DNA of 64,000 bases from Lachnocurva sp029100405 (GCA_046263755.1 JBJYZC010000003.1:1-64000), one strand, 5' to 3'; shown: positions 32,240 to 41,372, numbered from the stretch's first letter. Translations and numbers: made by a program. Notes: generated from the letters alone by a model not told the origin.

Positions 32240-33221
32240 GATTCACCAATGCCAATACTTCCTTCTCATTGAGAATGTTGGCATCCCCTGGCACAGAGAA
32301 TTTCAAAGCAGATGTGGCTGCGGAATAGTTGACCGCATCCTGATCCGTCATGCCCTTTTTTCTGGCTGCAATAAAAGCTCCCGCATAGGTGTCGCCGGCT
32401 CCGACCGATTCTACCATGTCTGCGAGAAAGAAGGGAGATGAATAGAACTTTCCATTCTCATAGAGGGAAGCCCATGTACCCTTTCGTTTCAGCTCATCAC
32501 TTACCACAAGAATTATGGTCGCAGCCTTGAATCCGAATTGCTCGGTCAGCCAGATCTCCATCTCTTCTGCCCGTTTCTTCGGATCACTCTCCGTCCAGGT
32601 ATGATTATCATAGATTCCCAGAACATCCTTGTCATTTGCAATGAAATAATCCACGAAAGGAAGGAGCTTTCCCATGACCTCTCTGGCTTTTTCCGGTGCC
32701 CACATCTTGGAGCGATAGTTCAGATCGCAGGATGTTGTAAGCCCCTTCTCCTTTGCTTTTTTCAAAGCCAGAAGCGTACACTCTGCCATCTCATCCGAGA
32801 GAGCGGGTGTAATTCCAGAGAACTGAAACCAATCTGCGCCTTCAAAGATCTGATCCCAGTTGAAATCAGATGTCTCTGCCTCGGCCATGGCAGAACCCGC
32901 TCTGTCATAGATCGTCATAGCCGGCCTCTGCGCGGTCCCGCTTTCCAGGAAATACAGACCAATTCGATCTCCCCCTCTTACAATAAAGGATGTGTCCACA
33001 CCGAAACGATTCAGAGAGGTAACTGCCCCATCACCAAGTGCATTGGCCGGAAGCTTGGTCACAAATCTGGATTCAATTCCAAGTTGTGAAAGCGTTTCCG
33101 CGGAGTTTGCTTCTGCTCCTCCAAAATACACATCATATCTGTCAGCTGTTTTAAATCTACTATAGCCATCCGGGCTAAGTCTCATAAGGATTTCCCCGAA
33201 AGCAACCACACCGTTTGTCAT
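32211..33221 (-). CDS. kdgK: 2-keto-3-deoxygluconate kinase (PfkB family)
   Basis: This 336-residue ribokinase-family enzyme phosphorylates KDG to KDPG, linking both uronate branches to KdgA. It has the N-terminal substrate motif GGAEANSAETLSQLG and the ATP-site signature VESVGAGDTYAGAFIAA with the catalytic Asp. The start at 33221 has AGGAAGGGG; a longer reading does not. The C-terminus is coded inside a 16-bp tandem repeat. Transcription comes from a clear promoter with a perfect operator palindrome just after the -10 (33247-33260). Confidence 0.95.
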   Translation of the reverse strand: MTNGVVAFGEILMRLSPDGYSRFKTADRYDVYFGGAEANSAETLSQLGIESRFVTKLPANALGDGAVTSLNRFGVDTSFIVRGGDRIGLYFLESGTAQRPAMTIYDRAGSAMAEAETSDFNWDQIFEGADWFQFSGITPALSDEMAECTLLALKKAKEKGLTTSCDLNYRSKMWAPEKAREVMGKLLPFVDYFIANDKDVLGIYDNHTWTESDPKKRAEEMEIWLTEQFGFKAATIILVVSDELKRKGTWASLYENGKFYSSPFFLADMVESVGAGDTYAGAFIAARKKGMTDQDAVNYSAATSALKFSVPGDANILNEKEVLALVNRSADDWISR

Positions 33222-33246
33222 CAAATACCCCTTCCTCAAAGCAAGA

Positions 33247-33300
33247 TGTAAGCACTTACATTTACAGCTACAATATAGCAAGGAAAGCTTTCTTTGTCAA
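33247..33300 (-). promoter_or_regulatory. kdgK promoter and operator
   Basis: On the minus strand TTGACA (33295-33300), a 17-bp spacer and TATATT (33272-33277) form a near-consensus promoter. The perfect palindrome TGTAAGCACTTACA at 33247-33260 follows the -10 by 11 bp, which fits repressor control. Confidence 0.8.
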
Positions 33301-33450
33301 CCGGGGAACTGTTGCTTCCTCCGCTGCCGGCTGATCGAAAGGCCATACCGCCATACCCTGTGGCTGACTTATGACACTCATTTATGAGCTGCCACATTCG
33401 ACATTCTCGTGGCGCCTAAGCATCACTTCATGTCTCATGTACTGTAATCA

Positions 33451-34185
33451 TCATTTTAAGAGAATGGACAAGAGATCCTTCGCACGATCCCCATGTTTTC
33501 CGGTATTGGTAAAGCCGAAGATCGGAACGGTCTTTTGATAGAGAGAGTTGTCTTTTAAGTAGTTGCTGTCAGAAAGGATCACGCCAACCGGAATCGGATC
33601 CTTCATACTCGTTGGATCAGGAAGTTTAAAATCCTCGCGGGATTCGGAAGTTATTTCTTCCTTCTTATTTAAAGCTGCCCCGTCGATATAGTAAATCCTG
33701 CCCTGCAAATGAATGAGTTCTTCCTTTGACAAATGCTTTCTAAGATCAGAGAACATGGACTGATCGGCAAGATGGTTGAAATTCCAGGCATCACAAACCA
33801 TAGCATCCAGACTTTTCTCGCGGACGGCGGCAGCAAGCTTTGTGATCGTCCCCATATCCGTCTCGTCCTGGCTTCCGCCCGGAGTCAATGTACTGGTAAA
33901 ATCCAGATCTATGGCCTCATGGGAAGACAGTCCCCAGGTCTTATCCAAAGTCTCTTTCAGAGTATCCCCCTGATTGGCATCATTCGTTTCGGAATTCAGA
34001 AAGACTGCTGAGAAAGCGTTTGTCTTACGCTGTAGAAAGGCTTTCGCCAAAAGGATCACGCAAACTGCAGCCGCAATGATAAGTACTGTCCACAAAAAAT
34101 AATAATGAAAGAAATAGGAAAGTTTCTTCCGAAGTGGCGCGTTCTTCAACTTCTTATGCTGTTCTCTGATTTCATCACTGATCAT
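33451..34185 (-). CDS. Hypothetical membrane-anchored extracytoplasmic protein
   Basis: This 244-residue protein has a short cytoplasmic head, one membrane helix (about residues 34-50, FLWTVLIIAAAVCVILLAKA) and an exported domain of roughly 190 residues. The exported part has alternating strands and helices (LDAMVCDAWNFNHLADQSMF, GRIYYIDGAAL, VPIFGFTNTGKHG) and recalls the compact lobes of solute-binding proteins, but I do not recognise the family. It stands alone; the ribosome site is weak. Neighbours are kdgK and a C69 peptidase. No function is proposed. Confidence 0.65.
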   Translation of the reverse strand: MISDEIREQHKKLKNAPLRKKLSYFFHYYFLWTVLIIAAAVCVILLAKAFLQRKTNAFSAVFLNSETNDANQGDTLKETLDKTWGLSSHEAIDLDFTSTLTPGGSQDETDMGTITKLAAAVREKSLDAMVCDAWNFNHLADQSMFSDLRKHLSKEELIHLQGRIYYIDGAALNKKEEITSESREDFKLPDPTSMKDPIPVGVILSDSNYLKDNSLYQKTVPIFGFTNTGKHGDRAKDLLSILLK

Positions 34186-34499
34186 GTTTTCTACCTGTTC
34201 GCTCTGGTTTTTTATGCTCTAGTTTTTATGCTCTGGTTTTTTATGGTTTCTCTGCCTACTAACCTACTTGATTTCCTGTTGAAAATCAATGCCCGGCCTT
34301 GGCTGTCTGCCCTGACCGGCTTCCATCCGCTTAGAATGAGATGCCGGAGAGCGAAAGTCATCATTTTATTGTTTTTCTATAATAGTTGTACTTTCCCAGG
34401 CAAACCCTTAGAATGATCCGTGAAGAGATGATCGCCTTAGCAATCAAAGCATTTTCCATTGATTGCTAAATATGATAAAAAAGCCAAAGGAGGTATCCT
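34186..34499. other. Intergenic region with short repeats, upstream of the C69 peptidase
   Basis: Three imperfect copies of GCTCTGGTTTTTTAT lie at 34200-34250. No gene is visible. The right end carries the AAAGGAGG site of the peptidase gene. Promoters for the two divergent genes must lie here but no strong hexamer pair stands out. Confidence 0.6.
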
Positions 34500-35987
34500 A
34501 TGTCCTGTACAACCATTCTAGTCGGGAAAAAGGCATCTTACGACGGATCCACCATGATCGCAAGAAATGACGATTCCCCATCCGGCGTATTTATGCCAAA
34601 GAAATTTGTCCTGGTAAAACCCGAAGACCAGCCCAGACTTTACCGCTCTGTGATCTCCCACGTAGAGATTCCTCTCCCTGAGGATCCCATGGCATATACC
34701 GCCGTCCCCAATGCAATTGACGGCGAAGGCATCTGGGCCGCATGTGGTGTCAATGAGGCAGAAGTTGCCATGACGGCAACCGAGACCATCACCAGCAATG
34801 CCAGAGTGCTCGGCGCAGACCCTCTTGTTGTCTATGAGAAAGCGGAGGAAAACCAGCCCGAAAAAGCCGGCGGCATTGGTGAAGAAGACCTCGTCGTCCT
34901 TGTCCTTCCCTATATCCACAGTGCTCGCGAAGGTGTCCTCCGCCTGGGACATCTTTTGGAAAAGTACGGCACCTATGAGATGAACGGAATTGCTTTCTCG
35001 GATTCCGATGAGATCTGGTGGCTGGAAACCATCGGCGGTCATCACTGGATCGCAAAAAGAGTTCCCGATACGGATTATGTCGTCATGCCCAATCAGCAGG
35101 GCATCGATCTCTTTGATATCGATGATGCCATGAAGGAAGGCAAAGAAAACCTCTGCTCGAAAGACCTCTGGGCCTTCATCGAGAAGAATCATTTGAATCT
35201 GAGCCAAGACGAGCCAAGTCACTTCAAGGCAAGAAATGCCTTCGGGAGCCATGACGATGCAGATCACGTCTACAATACGCCCCGGGCATGGTTCATGCTT
35301 CGCTTCTTCAACGGCAGTCAGTTTACCTTTGACGGACCCCATGCCCAGATGAAGCCGGAATCCGACCATCTCCCATGGAATATGACACCGGAGCATCTGA
35401 TTACACCGGAAGACGTAAAGTACGTTCTCTCCTCCCATTATCAGGGAACCCCCTACGATCCCTATGGGAGCTACGGTGATCCATCCATGCGCGGTGCCTA
35501 TCGGTCGATTGGCATCAATCGAAACGATTTCCTCGGCTTTGTCCAAATCCGGCCCTATATGCCCGTCGGCTCCCGTGCCATTGAATGGCTGGCTTTCGCT
35601 TCCAACGCCTTCAATGCCATGGTGCCATTTTTTATAAACGTAGACCACACCCCGGCTTATCTGAATTCCACAACAGGAGATGTCTCTACAGAGAGTTTCT
35701 ACTGGACCAGCCGGCTGATTGCCGCCCTGACCGATGCCAATTATAAGGGCAATATCAACTGGATCGAACGCTATAGCGAATCCGTCAGTGCGAAATCCCA
35801 TGAGATCTTAAACCGAGCCGACGCCAAGATTCAAAAAGATCCTGCCCTCATCCGTAAGGATTTCTTCGAAAAGGTCAACCAGGAAGTCGCAGATATGATT
35901 CAAAAAGAAGCCACCCAGACCCTGAACCATGTTCTCTACGAAAGCAGTAATTCTATGAAGAACAGCTATGCCCGGTCAGATGCATAA
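34500..35987 (+). CDS. pepD: C69-family dipeptidase
   Basis: This 495-residue Ntn-hydrolase cleaves dipeptides in the cytoplasm. The mature enzyme would begin with the nucleophile Cys3 of MSCTTILVGK; the family motif ASYDGSTMIARNDD follows. Further conserved parts are VNEAEVAMTATETI, DEIWWLETIGGHHW and the late AFNAMVPFFINVD. The length is typical of PepDA/PepDB-like enzymes (about 470-500). AAAGGAGG precedes the ATG and a strong terminator follows. It would feed amino acids to the catabolic genes to the right, although no operon link exists. Confidence 0.94.
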   Translation: MSCTTILVGKKASYDGSTMIARNDDSPSGVFMPKKFVLVKPEDQPRLYRSVISHVEIPLPEDPMAYTAVPNAIDGEGIWAACGVNEAEVAMTATETITSNARVLGADPLVVYEKAEENQPEKAGGIGEEDLVVLVLPYIHSAREGVLRLGHLLEKYGTYEMNGIAFSDSDEIWWLETIGGHHWIAKRVPDTDYVVMPNQQGIDLFDIDDAMKEGKENLCSKDLWAFIEKNHLNLSQDEPSHFKARNAFGSHDDADHVYNTPRAWFMLRFFNGSQFTFDGPHAQMKPESDHLPWNMTPEHLITPEDVKYVLSSHYQGTPYDPYGSYGDPSMRGAYRSIGINRNDFLGFVQIRPYMPVGSRAIEWLAFASNAFNAMVPFFINVDHTPAYLNSTTGDVSTESFYWTSRLIAALTDANYKGNINWIERYSESVSAKSHEILNRADAKIQKDPALIRKDFFEKVNQEVADMIQKEATQTLNHVLYESSNSMKNSYARSDA

Positions 35988-36036
35988 GCCAGGGAATACA
36001 GCAATGCCTGAGCTTATTGATTTAAGTAAGAAAAAG

Positions 36037-36071
36037 AGGACCTGCCCATCCGGGCAGGTCCTTAATTTTTT
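36037..36071 (+). terminator. Terminator after the C69 peptidase gene
   Basis: AGGACCTGCCC pairs with GGGCAGGTCCT around a 4-nt loop and is followed by TAATTTTTT. Confidence 0.88.
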
Positions 36072-36262
36072 CCATTCCATTTTCATCCATTCATATCTTT
36101 TTTCACTTATATCCCCAAACCCTCCCGCCGATAATGGCAGTAGGAGTGGAATCAGAATCGTGAGTCATAAGCATTAGACAATTCCATTCCTCTTGTGGAC
36201 CCTTGTTCAAGAGTATTTACAAAGGATTTCTATCATCTTAACAATGATTATGGGAGGTAGTT

Positions 36263-36817
36263 ATGGCGAATGTAGGTTCCATTGCATCCATTGAAGGTGG
36301 CAATTATATTGAAACAAGTGATATGCAGAGCAAGTGGGAAGCTGTAAAGGTGCATGCAGATGCTGTGAATGCAAACCGGGCACAGGCAAATCATCAGACT
36401 TCTATTCCTCCGGCAACAGCAGAAGCGGCAAAATCCGTTTCCATGCCTTCCGGAAAATCTTCCGGCGTTCGTTCCGGCAGGGATTCCTTCCAGCAGAAGA
36501 ATTCCTCAAAGGCGGAATCCGAACAGGCGATGGTCGGATCCGCTACAGAGCTTTCTGAAGCAGAAGAACTGAAGAGTGTGAAAAAGAATCAATCTGACAG
36601 TCTAAGTGAGGCCAAGGAAAATAACGAGCTGAATGAAATTCTTGATAAAGTCAGCCGCGGTGACGATCTATCCAGTTCCGAACTTTCTCTTCTGAAGGAG
36701 AAGGATCCGGTTCTCTATTCGAAAGTCATGCAATCCATGATGGCAAAGACTTTCGAGGATCAGAACAAACATGTACAGGCGGTCTCACAAGGCTCTCACT
36801 TCTCTGCCGAAGCCTGA
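36263..36817 (+). CDS. Hypothetical Ser/Lys-rich protein of unknown family
   Basis: This is a 184-residue soluble protein with no signal or membrane segment. The N-terminus (MANVGSIASIEGGNYIETSD) has a GSIASIEG motif. Residues about 45-110 are low complexity (Ser, Lys, Ala, Gln) and probably disordered. The C-terminal part (LNEILDKVSRGDDLSSSELS, then LLKEKDPVLYSKVMQSMM) looks like a compact helical hairpin. I do not recognise the family. A strong GGGAGG site shows that it is translated. It is convergent with the permease-dehydrogenase fusion, with one base between the stop codons. Confidence 0.7.
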   Translation: MANVGSIASIEGGNYIETSDMQSKWEAVKVHADAVNANRAQANHQTSIPPATAEAAKSVSMPSGKSSGVRSGRDSFQQKNSSKAESEQAMVGSATELSEAEELKSVKKNQSDSLSEAKENNELNEILDKVSRGDDLSSSELSLLKEKDPVLYSKVMQSMMAKTFEDQNKHVQAVSQGSHFSAEA

Positions 36818-36818
36818 T

Positions 36819-39494
36819 TCACATTGCCTTCCGATACAGCTCTGCGATATCTTCTTTCGTGAATTTACCCGGAGTATTGATAATATTTCCAGCGGACACC
36901 TTCAGGCAGTTTTCCGTCAGCCAGGGGATGTCCGCTTCCTTTATGCCCAGATCCTTCAGACTCATATTAAGATCCAGTTCCCGAAGCAGGGCCCGGATCT
37001 TCATCGGGCAATCCTCTGCCGTAAAACCACCCAGAATTCGAGCCAGCCGGCCGAATTTCACCCGGTTATGCCGGTATTCCGCTTCTATCACCACCGGAGC
37101 CAGAGCTGCCAGTCCCTTTCCATGAACCGCATTGGTCTTTCCGCTGACCGGATGCTCCATGCCATGGGCAAGGCTTACGCCCGCAGTATTGATGACCATA
37201 CCTCCAAATGTAGACCCAAGCGTCAGTGCTGCCCATGCATCATCACTTGCCTCACCCTTGTAGAGTTTCACAAGATTCTCCGAAATCAAAGGGATCGCAT
37301 AGAGACAGAGCGCATCCGTCAGAGGCTGAGCCTGTCTTGCTGTATAGGCCTCCATGCAATGACACAGAGCATCAAAGCCAACCGAAGCCAGAACGCTCTT
37401 CGGCATAGTCTTCATAAGGTCCGGATCCACAATGGAATCCTTGGCAACAATCGCCGATGTACGAAGCGACTTCTTATCGCCGGTCTTCGGGTCCGTAAGT
37501 ACCGCAAAACCATTGGCTTCCGAACCGGTACCACAGGTCGTCGGAATTAAGATCAGGGGCAGAGCCCGATCTCCTTCTTTTCTGCCGAAGATATAATCCG
37601 ACAGGTCTCCACCATTCATAGCCATAAAGGCAATGGCTTTGGCGCAATCCATAACACTTCCGCCACCGACGGCAACAACGACCTCGCTTCCATTTTCTTT
37701 TGCCACTTTGGCGCCTTCCAAAGCAGTCGTCGTCAGGGGATTCGGTGTGACCTGATCAAAAAGAACTGTTGTCATACCACAATCTTCCAGAAGTCCTTTG
37801 ACCTTATCCAGAAGGCCGGATTTCTTCGCGCTGGAGCCTCCACATACGATCAGGGCTTTCTTTCCATAAGCACTGGCCAGTTTTCCGGTCTCCATCACCT
37901 GACCTGCTCCGAAATGAATATTGACCGGAAGGAAATAACGGAAGCTTTCTGCCATGACAGGGATCTCGGCAGCTTCCGATTCTGCCTGTTCCATAGCCCC
38001 TTCTACATTCCAGACAACTGCGCCTGTTTCTCCTTCGATGTCTGCACTTGCTTCCCTGTCGGTCAGCATTTCATTCAGCGGTGCATAATAACCGAACTTG
38101 TCCTGATACTTCATCTTGCATCCGATAATAAAGAAGATGCCAAGAACAAACCAGAGACCGGCAATCAACCATTCCTGCGGTGCCAGGGCAGCTCCGGAAG
38201 CGGGGTAGATATAGAGGATCAGCATGATACCGGACATCAGAACGGCAAGAGCACCTGCAGCTTTGCCAAATTTTACCTTGTAAGGTCTTGGCATCGTGGG
38301 TTCCTTTTTTCTTAAGATCAGGAAGGAAAGTGAGACCATAAAGTAAGCAAGGACACATCCGAAGTTACCTGCATCGGAAACCCAGACCAGCATCTTTCTT
38401 CCTGCAAAGGGAGCCAGCATGCTTAAGATGCCAATCAGCCAGATCGCTGTCGTCGGTGTCTTATGCCTGGGGCTTAATTTCTTAAAGACCCGGGGAACCA
38501 TATAGGACTCTGCCATGGAGAAAATGGCCCGGCTGCCGCCCAGCATAAAGGAGTTCCAGCTTGTTACGATACCACACATACCGGCGATAATAATGACCTT
38601 GGACATGGCCTCACTGTGGAAAGCCTTTGCCATGGCATCTGCTGTAACCAGGCCGGTCGTTGCATAGGAATCAACGATGGACTTCGAATCCATGACATAG
38701 CCGACTGCAAAGATGACAAGCGCATAGAAAGAAATCGCAAGCACAATCGAGAGAAGAAGCATCTTTCCGATTTTTTTCAAAGGAACATTGATCTCCTCTG
38801 CCGCCTGCGGAATGACATCAAATCCGATGAAGAAGAAAGGACTGACCGCTGCTACTCTTACAATATTGCCGAAGATACTGCCGGAAGATGCCCCATGGAA
38901 GACCTGGCCGTCCAGATTGGATGGCTGGCCGGAAAAGAGGGAGGCAACAACAAGCGCAATGCCTGCAGCTCCGATGGCAACAGTAAGAATGGTCTGCAGA
39001 ATGGCCGCTGTTTTCGCACCCATCAGATTAATGATCGTAATAAGGAAGGCAAAGATCACAGCAACGGCTACCCAGGAAGCATAGATATCAAAACCTGCCA
39101 CCGTATACATATAGCCCTTCAGAAAACCGGGCCAGAGGTAGCTTATGATGGTCGGGAAAGCGCAGGCCTCAAAACAAACAACACTGACATAGCCGAGAAT
39201 AATGGCCCAGGTACATACAAAGGAACCATAAGGCCCCATGGCTCTCATCGAAAAGACATGTTCACCGCCGCACTCCGGCATGGCCGGTGTCAGCTCTGCA
39301 TAGGTCAGACCGATAAAGAAGATCATGACACCGCCCAGGAGAAATCCGAGCATGGCACCGATCACTCCGGCTTTCTCGATCCAGTCCCCGGACTGAACGA
39401 CCCAGCCCCAGCCAATCATTGCGCCGAAAGCAATCACAAGAATATCCCAGGAACTGAAAACCCGGTCGAAATTTGACTTCTTCTTATTCTGCAT
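36819..39494 (-). CDS. Fusion: APC-family amino-acid permease joined to iron-containing alcohol dehydrogenase
   Basis: This 891-residue protein has two complete parts. Residues 1-459 are an APC-superfamily permease with about twelve helices (ILVIAFGAMIGWGWVVQSGD opens helix 1; MCGIVTSWNSFMLGGSRAIF is typical). Residues 460-513 form an acidic linker. Residues 514-891 are a group III Fe-ADH with the NAD motif VVVAVGGGSVMDCAKA, the IPTTCGTGSEAN loop and all four metal ligands: D708, H712, H777 and H791. The frame is continuous, with no stop or obvious shift. An internal ATG at residue 514 has only a poor ribosome site. The start overlaps the upstream kinase-like gene's end region with AAAGGAG. 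The likely job is uptake of an amino acid or amine and oxidoreduction of a derived aldehyde or alcohol; the substrate is unknown. Confidence 0.9.
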   Translation of the reverse strand: MQNKKKSNFDRVFSSWDILVIAFGAMIGWGWVVQSGDWIEKAGVIGAMLGFLLGGVMIFFIGLTYAELTPAMPECGGEHVFSMRAMGPYGSFVCTWAIILGYVSVVCFEACAFPTIISYLWPGFLKGYMYTVAGFDIYASWVAVAVIFAFLITIINLMGAKTAAILQTILTVAIGAAGIALVVASLFSGQPSNLDGQVFHGASSGSIFGNIVRVAAVSPFFFIGFDVIPQAAEEINVPLKKIGKMLLLSIVLAISFYALVIFAVGYVMDSKSIVDSYATTGLVTADAMAKAFHSEAMSKVIIIAGMCGIVTSWNSFMLGGSRAIFSMAESYMVPRVFKKLSPRHKTPTTAIWLIGILSMLAPFAGRKMLVWVSDAGNFGCVLAYFMVSLSFLILRKKEPTMPRPYKVKFGKAAGALAVLMSGIMLILYIYPASGAALAPQEWLIAGLWFVLGIFFIIGCKMKYQDKFGYYAPLNEMLTDREASADIEGETGAVVWNVEGAMEQAESEAAEIPVMAESFRYFLPVNIHFGAGQVMETGKLASAYGKKALIVCGGSSAKKSGLLDKVKGLLEDCGMTTVLFDQVTPNPLTTTALEGAKVAKENGSEVVVAVGGGSVMDCAKAIAFMAMNGGDLSDYIFGRKEGDRALPLILIPTTCGTGSEANGFAVLTDPKTGDKKSLRTSAIVAKDSIVDPDLMKTMPKSVLASVGFDALCHCMEAYTARQAQPLTDALCLYAIPLISENLVKLYKGEASDDAWAALTLGSTFGGMVINTAGVSLAHGMEHPVSGKTNAVHGKGLAALAPVVIEAEYRHNRVKFGRLARILGGFTAEDCPMKIRALLRELDLNMSLKDLGIKEADIPWLTENCLKVSAGNIINTPGKFTKEDIAELYRKAM

Positions 39495-39497
39495 AGC

Positions 39498-40097
39498 TTA
39501 TACTCCTTTCTCTTCCAGCATTTCAACTAACATAAGGAGATACTGTGCCGTTTTCTCCCAGCCAAGGAGGCTGCTGTCAATCAGGATATGGCGGTTTCTC
39601 CGGTCGCCCCGATAGGTTCCCGTAATATACTTATGTCTGGCATGATTCTGTTCATCGTTATAAGAAACCAGTTCTTTGGCCTTTGCCTGATTGACTTTCT
39701 TCAGATCCATGACGGCACGGACCCGGACATCTTCCGGTGCATAAATAAAAATATTCAGCACATCATCCCGGTCTTTCAGGATGTAATCGCTGCTTCGTCC
39801 GATAATGACACAGGAAGATTTCTCAGCGAATTTGTGGATCACTTCAAACTGGGCCGAAATAACCCGGTTTGTCAGATTGGCATAGCGTGGGCCGAGAGAT
39901 GTGTCAAAGGAATAATGGACTCCCTTCTCCCGGTCTGCTTTCTCGACCAGATCCTTTTCCACGCCGATTTCCTGAACCACCTTATCCACCAGATCCCTGT
40001 CGTAATATTCGATGCCAAGTGCTTTTGCCAGCATCTGTCCGATCTCGGGTCCGCCTGCGCCGTATTCGCATCCAATGGTGATAACGATGTGTTTCAT
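39498..40097 (-). CDS. Cytidylate-kinase-like family protein
   Basis: This 199-residue protein opens with ITIGCEYGAGGPEIGQMLAK, a P-loop of the cytidylate-kinase-like family, followed by GIEYYDRDLVDKVVQE. It also has the VIIGRSSDYILKDR segment and the basic lid (KYITGTYRGDRRNRHILID). It is not the housekeeping Cmk; this family is common in Clostridia and usually lies beside transporters or regulators, with no defined substrate. Its stop lies 3 bp before the start of the permease-dehydrogenase gene, so the two share a transcript. A terminator-like hairpin separates it from the upstream OCD-family gene. Confidence 0.88.
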   Translation of the reverse strand: MKHIVITIGCEYGAGGPEIGQMLAKALGIEYYDRDLVDKVVQEIGVEKDLVEKADREKGVHYSFDTSLGPRYANLTNRVISAQFEVIHKFAEKSSCVIIGRSSDYILKDRDDVLNIFIYAPEDVRVRAVMDLKKVNQAKAKELVSYNDEQNHARHKYITGTYRGDRRNRHILIDSSLLGWEKTAQYLLMLVEMLEEKGV

Positions 40098-40120
40098 ACC
40101 GCTTCTCCTTTCCTGATTTA

Positions 40121-40160
40121 AATAAGAAAGAGCCGCCGAATGACGTCCATTCGACGGCTC
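40121..40160 (-). terminator. Hairpin between the OCD-family and kinase-like genes
   Basis: GAGCCGCCGAATG (40130-40142) pairs with CATTCGACGGCTC (40148-40160) with two mismatched bases, followed by TTTCTTATTT on the minus strand. It would limit read-through from the OCD-family gene. Confidence 0.8.
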
Positions 40161-40235
40161 CCTTGCCTGATCTGTCTATTTTTAAATAACGCGTGGCTCC
40201 ACCGCTTCACAAGTCATGCCATGCAGTAACTCTCT

Positions 40236-41372
40236 TTATGCCATCAAAGGCTTGTCCCAGAGATGAAGGGATGTGCCGATCCCTTCTTTCAAAGCTTTCT
40301 TATAACATACGCTTGCCCAGGCAACATCCTCGACCGGCATACCGCCAACCGAATAGATAATGATCTCATCGTCACTCTCTCTGGCTTTCTGTTTTCCATT
40401 CAAGATCTTTCCAACATCCTTGATGTCATCATCTGTGATCAGTCCTTCATGCTCCATATCCATGAACTTTGTTCCGACCATAGTGACATTTCCATAAGTA
40501 GGATAGGGGAATTCACTGGCCCATGCCTTATAAAGGCCCAGTGCATCTACTGCCAAAGTACAATCCTTCACCAGGAAATCCTTGTCGAATTCGACACCGC
40601 CCGGACAGGCGATCGTACATCCCTTCTTGACCCATTCTTTTTCAACCTTGGGATATTTGCTTAAGTCATGTCCACTGGTCGCTGCAAAGGCAACGACATC
40701 CGAATCTCTGACACAAGCCTCCAGGCTGTCTACCTTCTCAACCTTAAGATCCGGATATTTCTCCTTGGCGAATTCCATGAATTCATCGATGCCTTTCTGA
40801 CTTCTTCCCTTGATCTTCACAAGTTCAATGTCCGGGCAGGCGTCCATAATTGCTTCGAAGGTCGTTCTACCAATAACACCGGGTCCGCAGATCCCGGCAA
40901 TTCTGGAATCCTTTCTGGCCAGATGCCGTAAACCGGCACCGGAAGTAGCACCGGTCCGGTAGGCGCTGATCAGGTTGGCTGACATGAAAGCCTTGGGCGC
41001 TCCGGTATCCTTGTCTGTCAGGGTAAACATAAGGATAGACCTGGGCAGGCCCTTCTTCTTATTCTCCATATTAGAGCCGTACCATTTCACACCGGCATTG
41101 TCAAAAGGGCCGCCGATGTAGGCAGGCATGGCCATGAATCTCCGATCTTCGCCCTTGCCGGAAGGCATTTCCGGAAAAGGAGATTCCTCCGGGAAGGCAA
41201 GTTTGGTTCCATGAGAATAATGGTTTTCGCCACCCATCATGAAGTCCCCCATGTCCAGAAGTTTCAGAACTTCTTCCATGGCATCGGCGCAGGCATGCAT
41301 ATCGGTAACACCAGCCTTTACCATGTCCTCTTCATTTAAAAACAGAAAGTCAACTGCCGGATATTCACTCAT
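40236..41372 (-). CDS. Ornithine cyclodeaminase/mu-crystallin-family protein
   Basis: This 378-residue protein has the two-domain OCD fold. Substrate-side motifs are FMAMPAYIGGPFDNAGVKWY and LISAYRTGATSGAG. The NAD fold carries AGICGPGVIGRTTFEAIMD. Family members act as ornithine cyclodeaminase, alanine dehydrogenase, ketimine reductase or opine-type enzymes, all working on imines next to a carboxylate. The exact reaction is unknown. The start at 41372 (MSEYPAVDF) has AAAAGGAGG. It is divergent from an AraC regulator and the flavoprotein cluster, suggesting one pathway. A terminator-like hairpin sits in its 5' leader. Confidence 0.88.
   Translation of the reverse strand: MSEYPAVDFLFLNEEDMVKAGVTDMHACADAMEEVLKLLDMGDFMMGGENHYSHGTKLAFPEESPFPEMPSGKGEDRRFMAMPAYIGGPFDNAGVKWYGSNMENKKKGLPRSILMFTLTDKDTGAPKAFMSANLISAYRTGATSGAGLRHLARKDSRIAGICGPGVIGRTTFEAIMDACPDIELVKIKGRSQKGIDEFMEFAKEKYPDLKVEKVDSLEACVRDSDVVAFAATSGHDLSKYPKVEKEWVKKGCTIACPGGVEFDKDFLVKDCTLAVDALGLYKAWASEFPYPTYGNVTMVGTKFMDMEHEGLITDDDIKDVGKILNGKQKARESDDEIIIYSVGGMPVEDVAWASVCYKKALKEGIGTSLHLWDKPLMA

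Noticed and set aside
36819..39494. Fusion gene as two genes joined by a sequencing or assembly error
   Set aside because: The linker keeps frame, has sensible codons and acidic composition, and no stop, ribosome site or start is evident at the junction. It remains the first thing to verify with reads.
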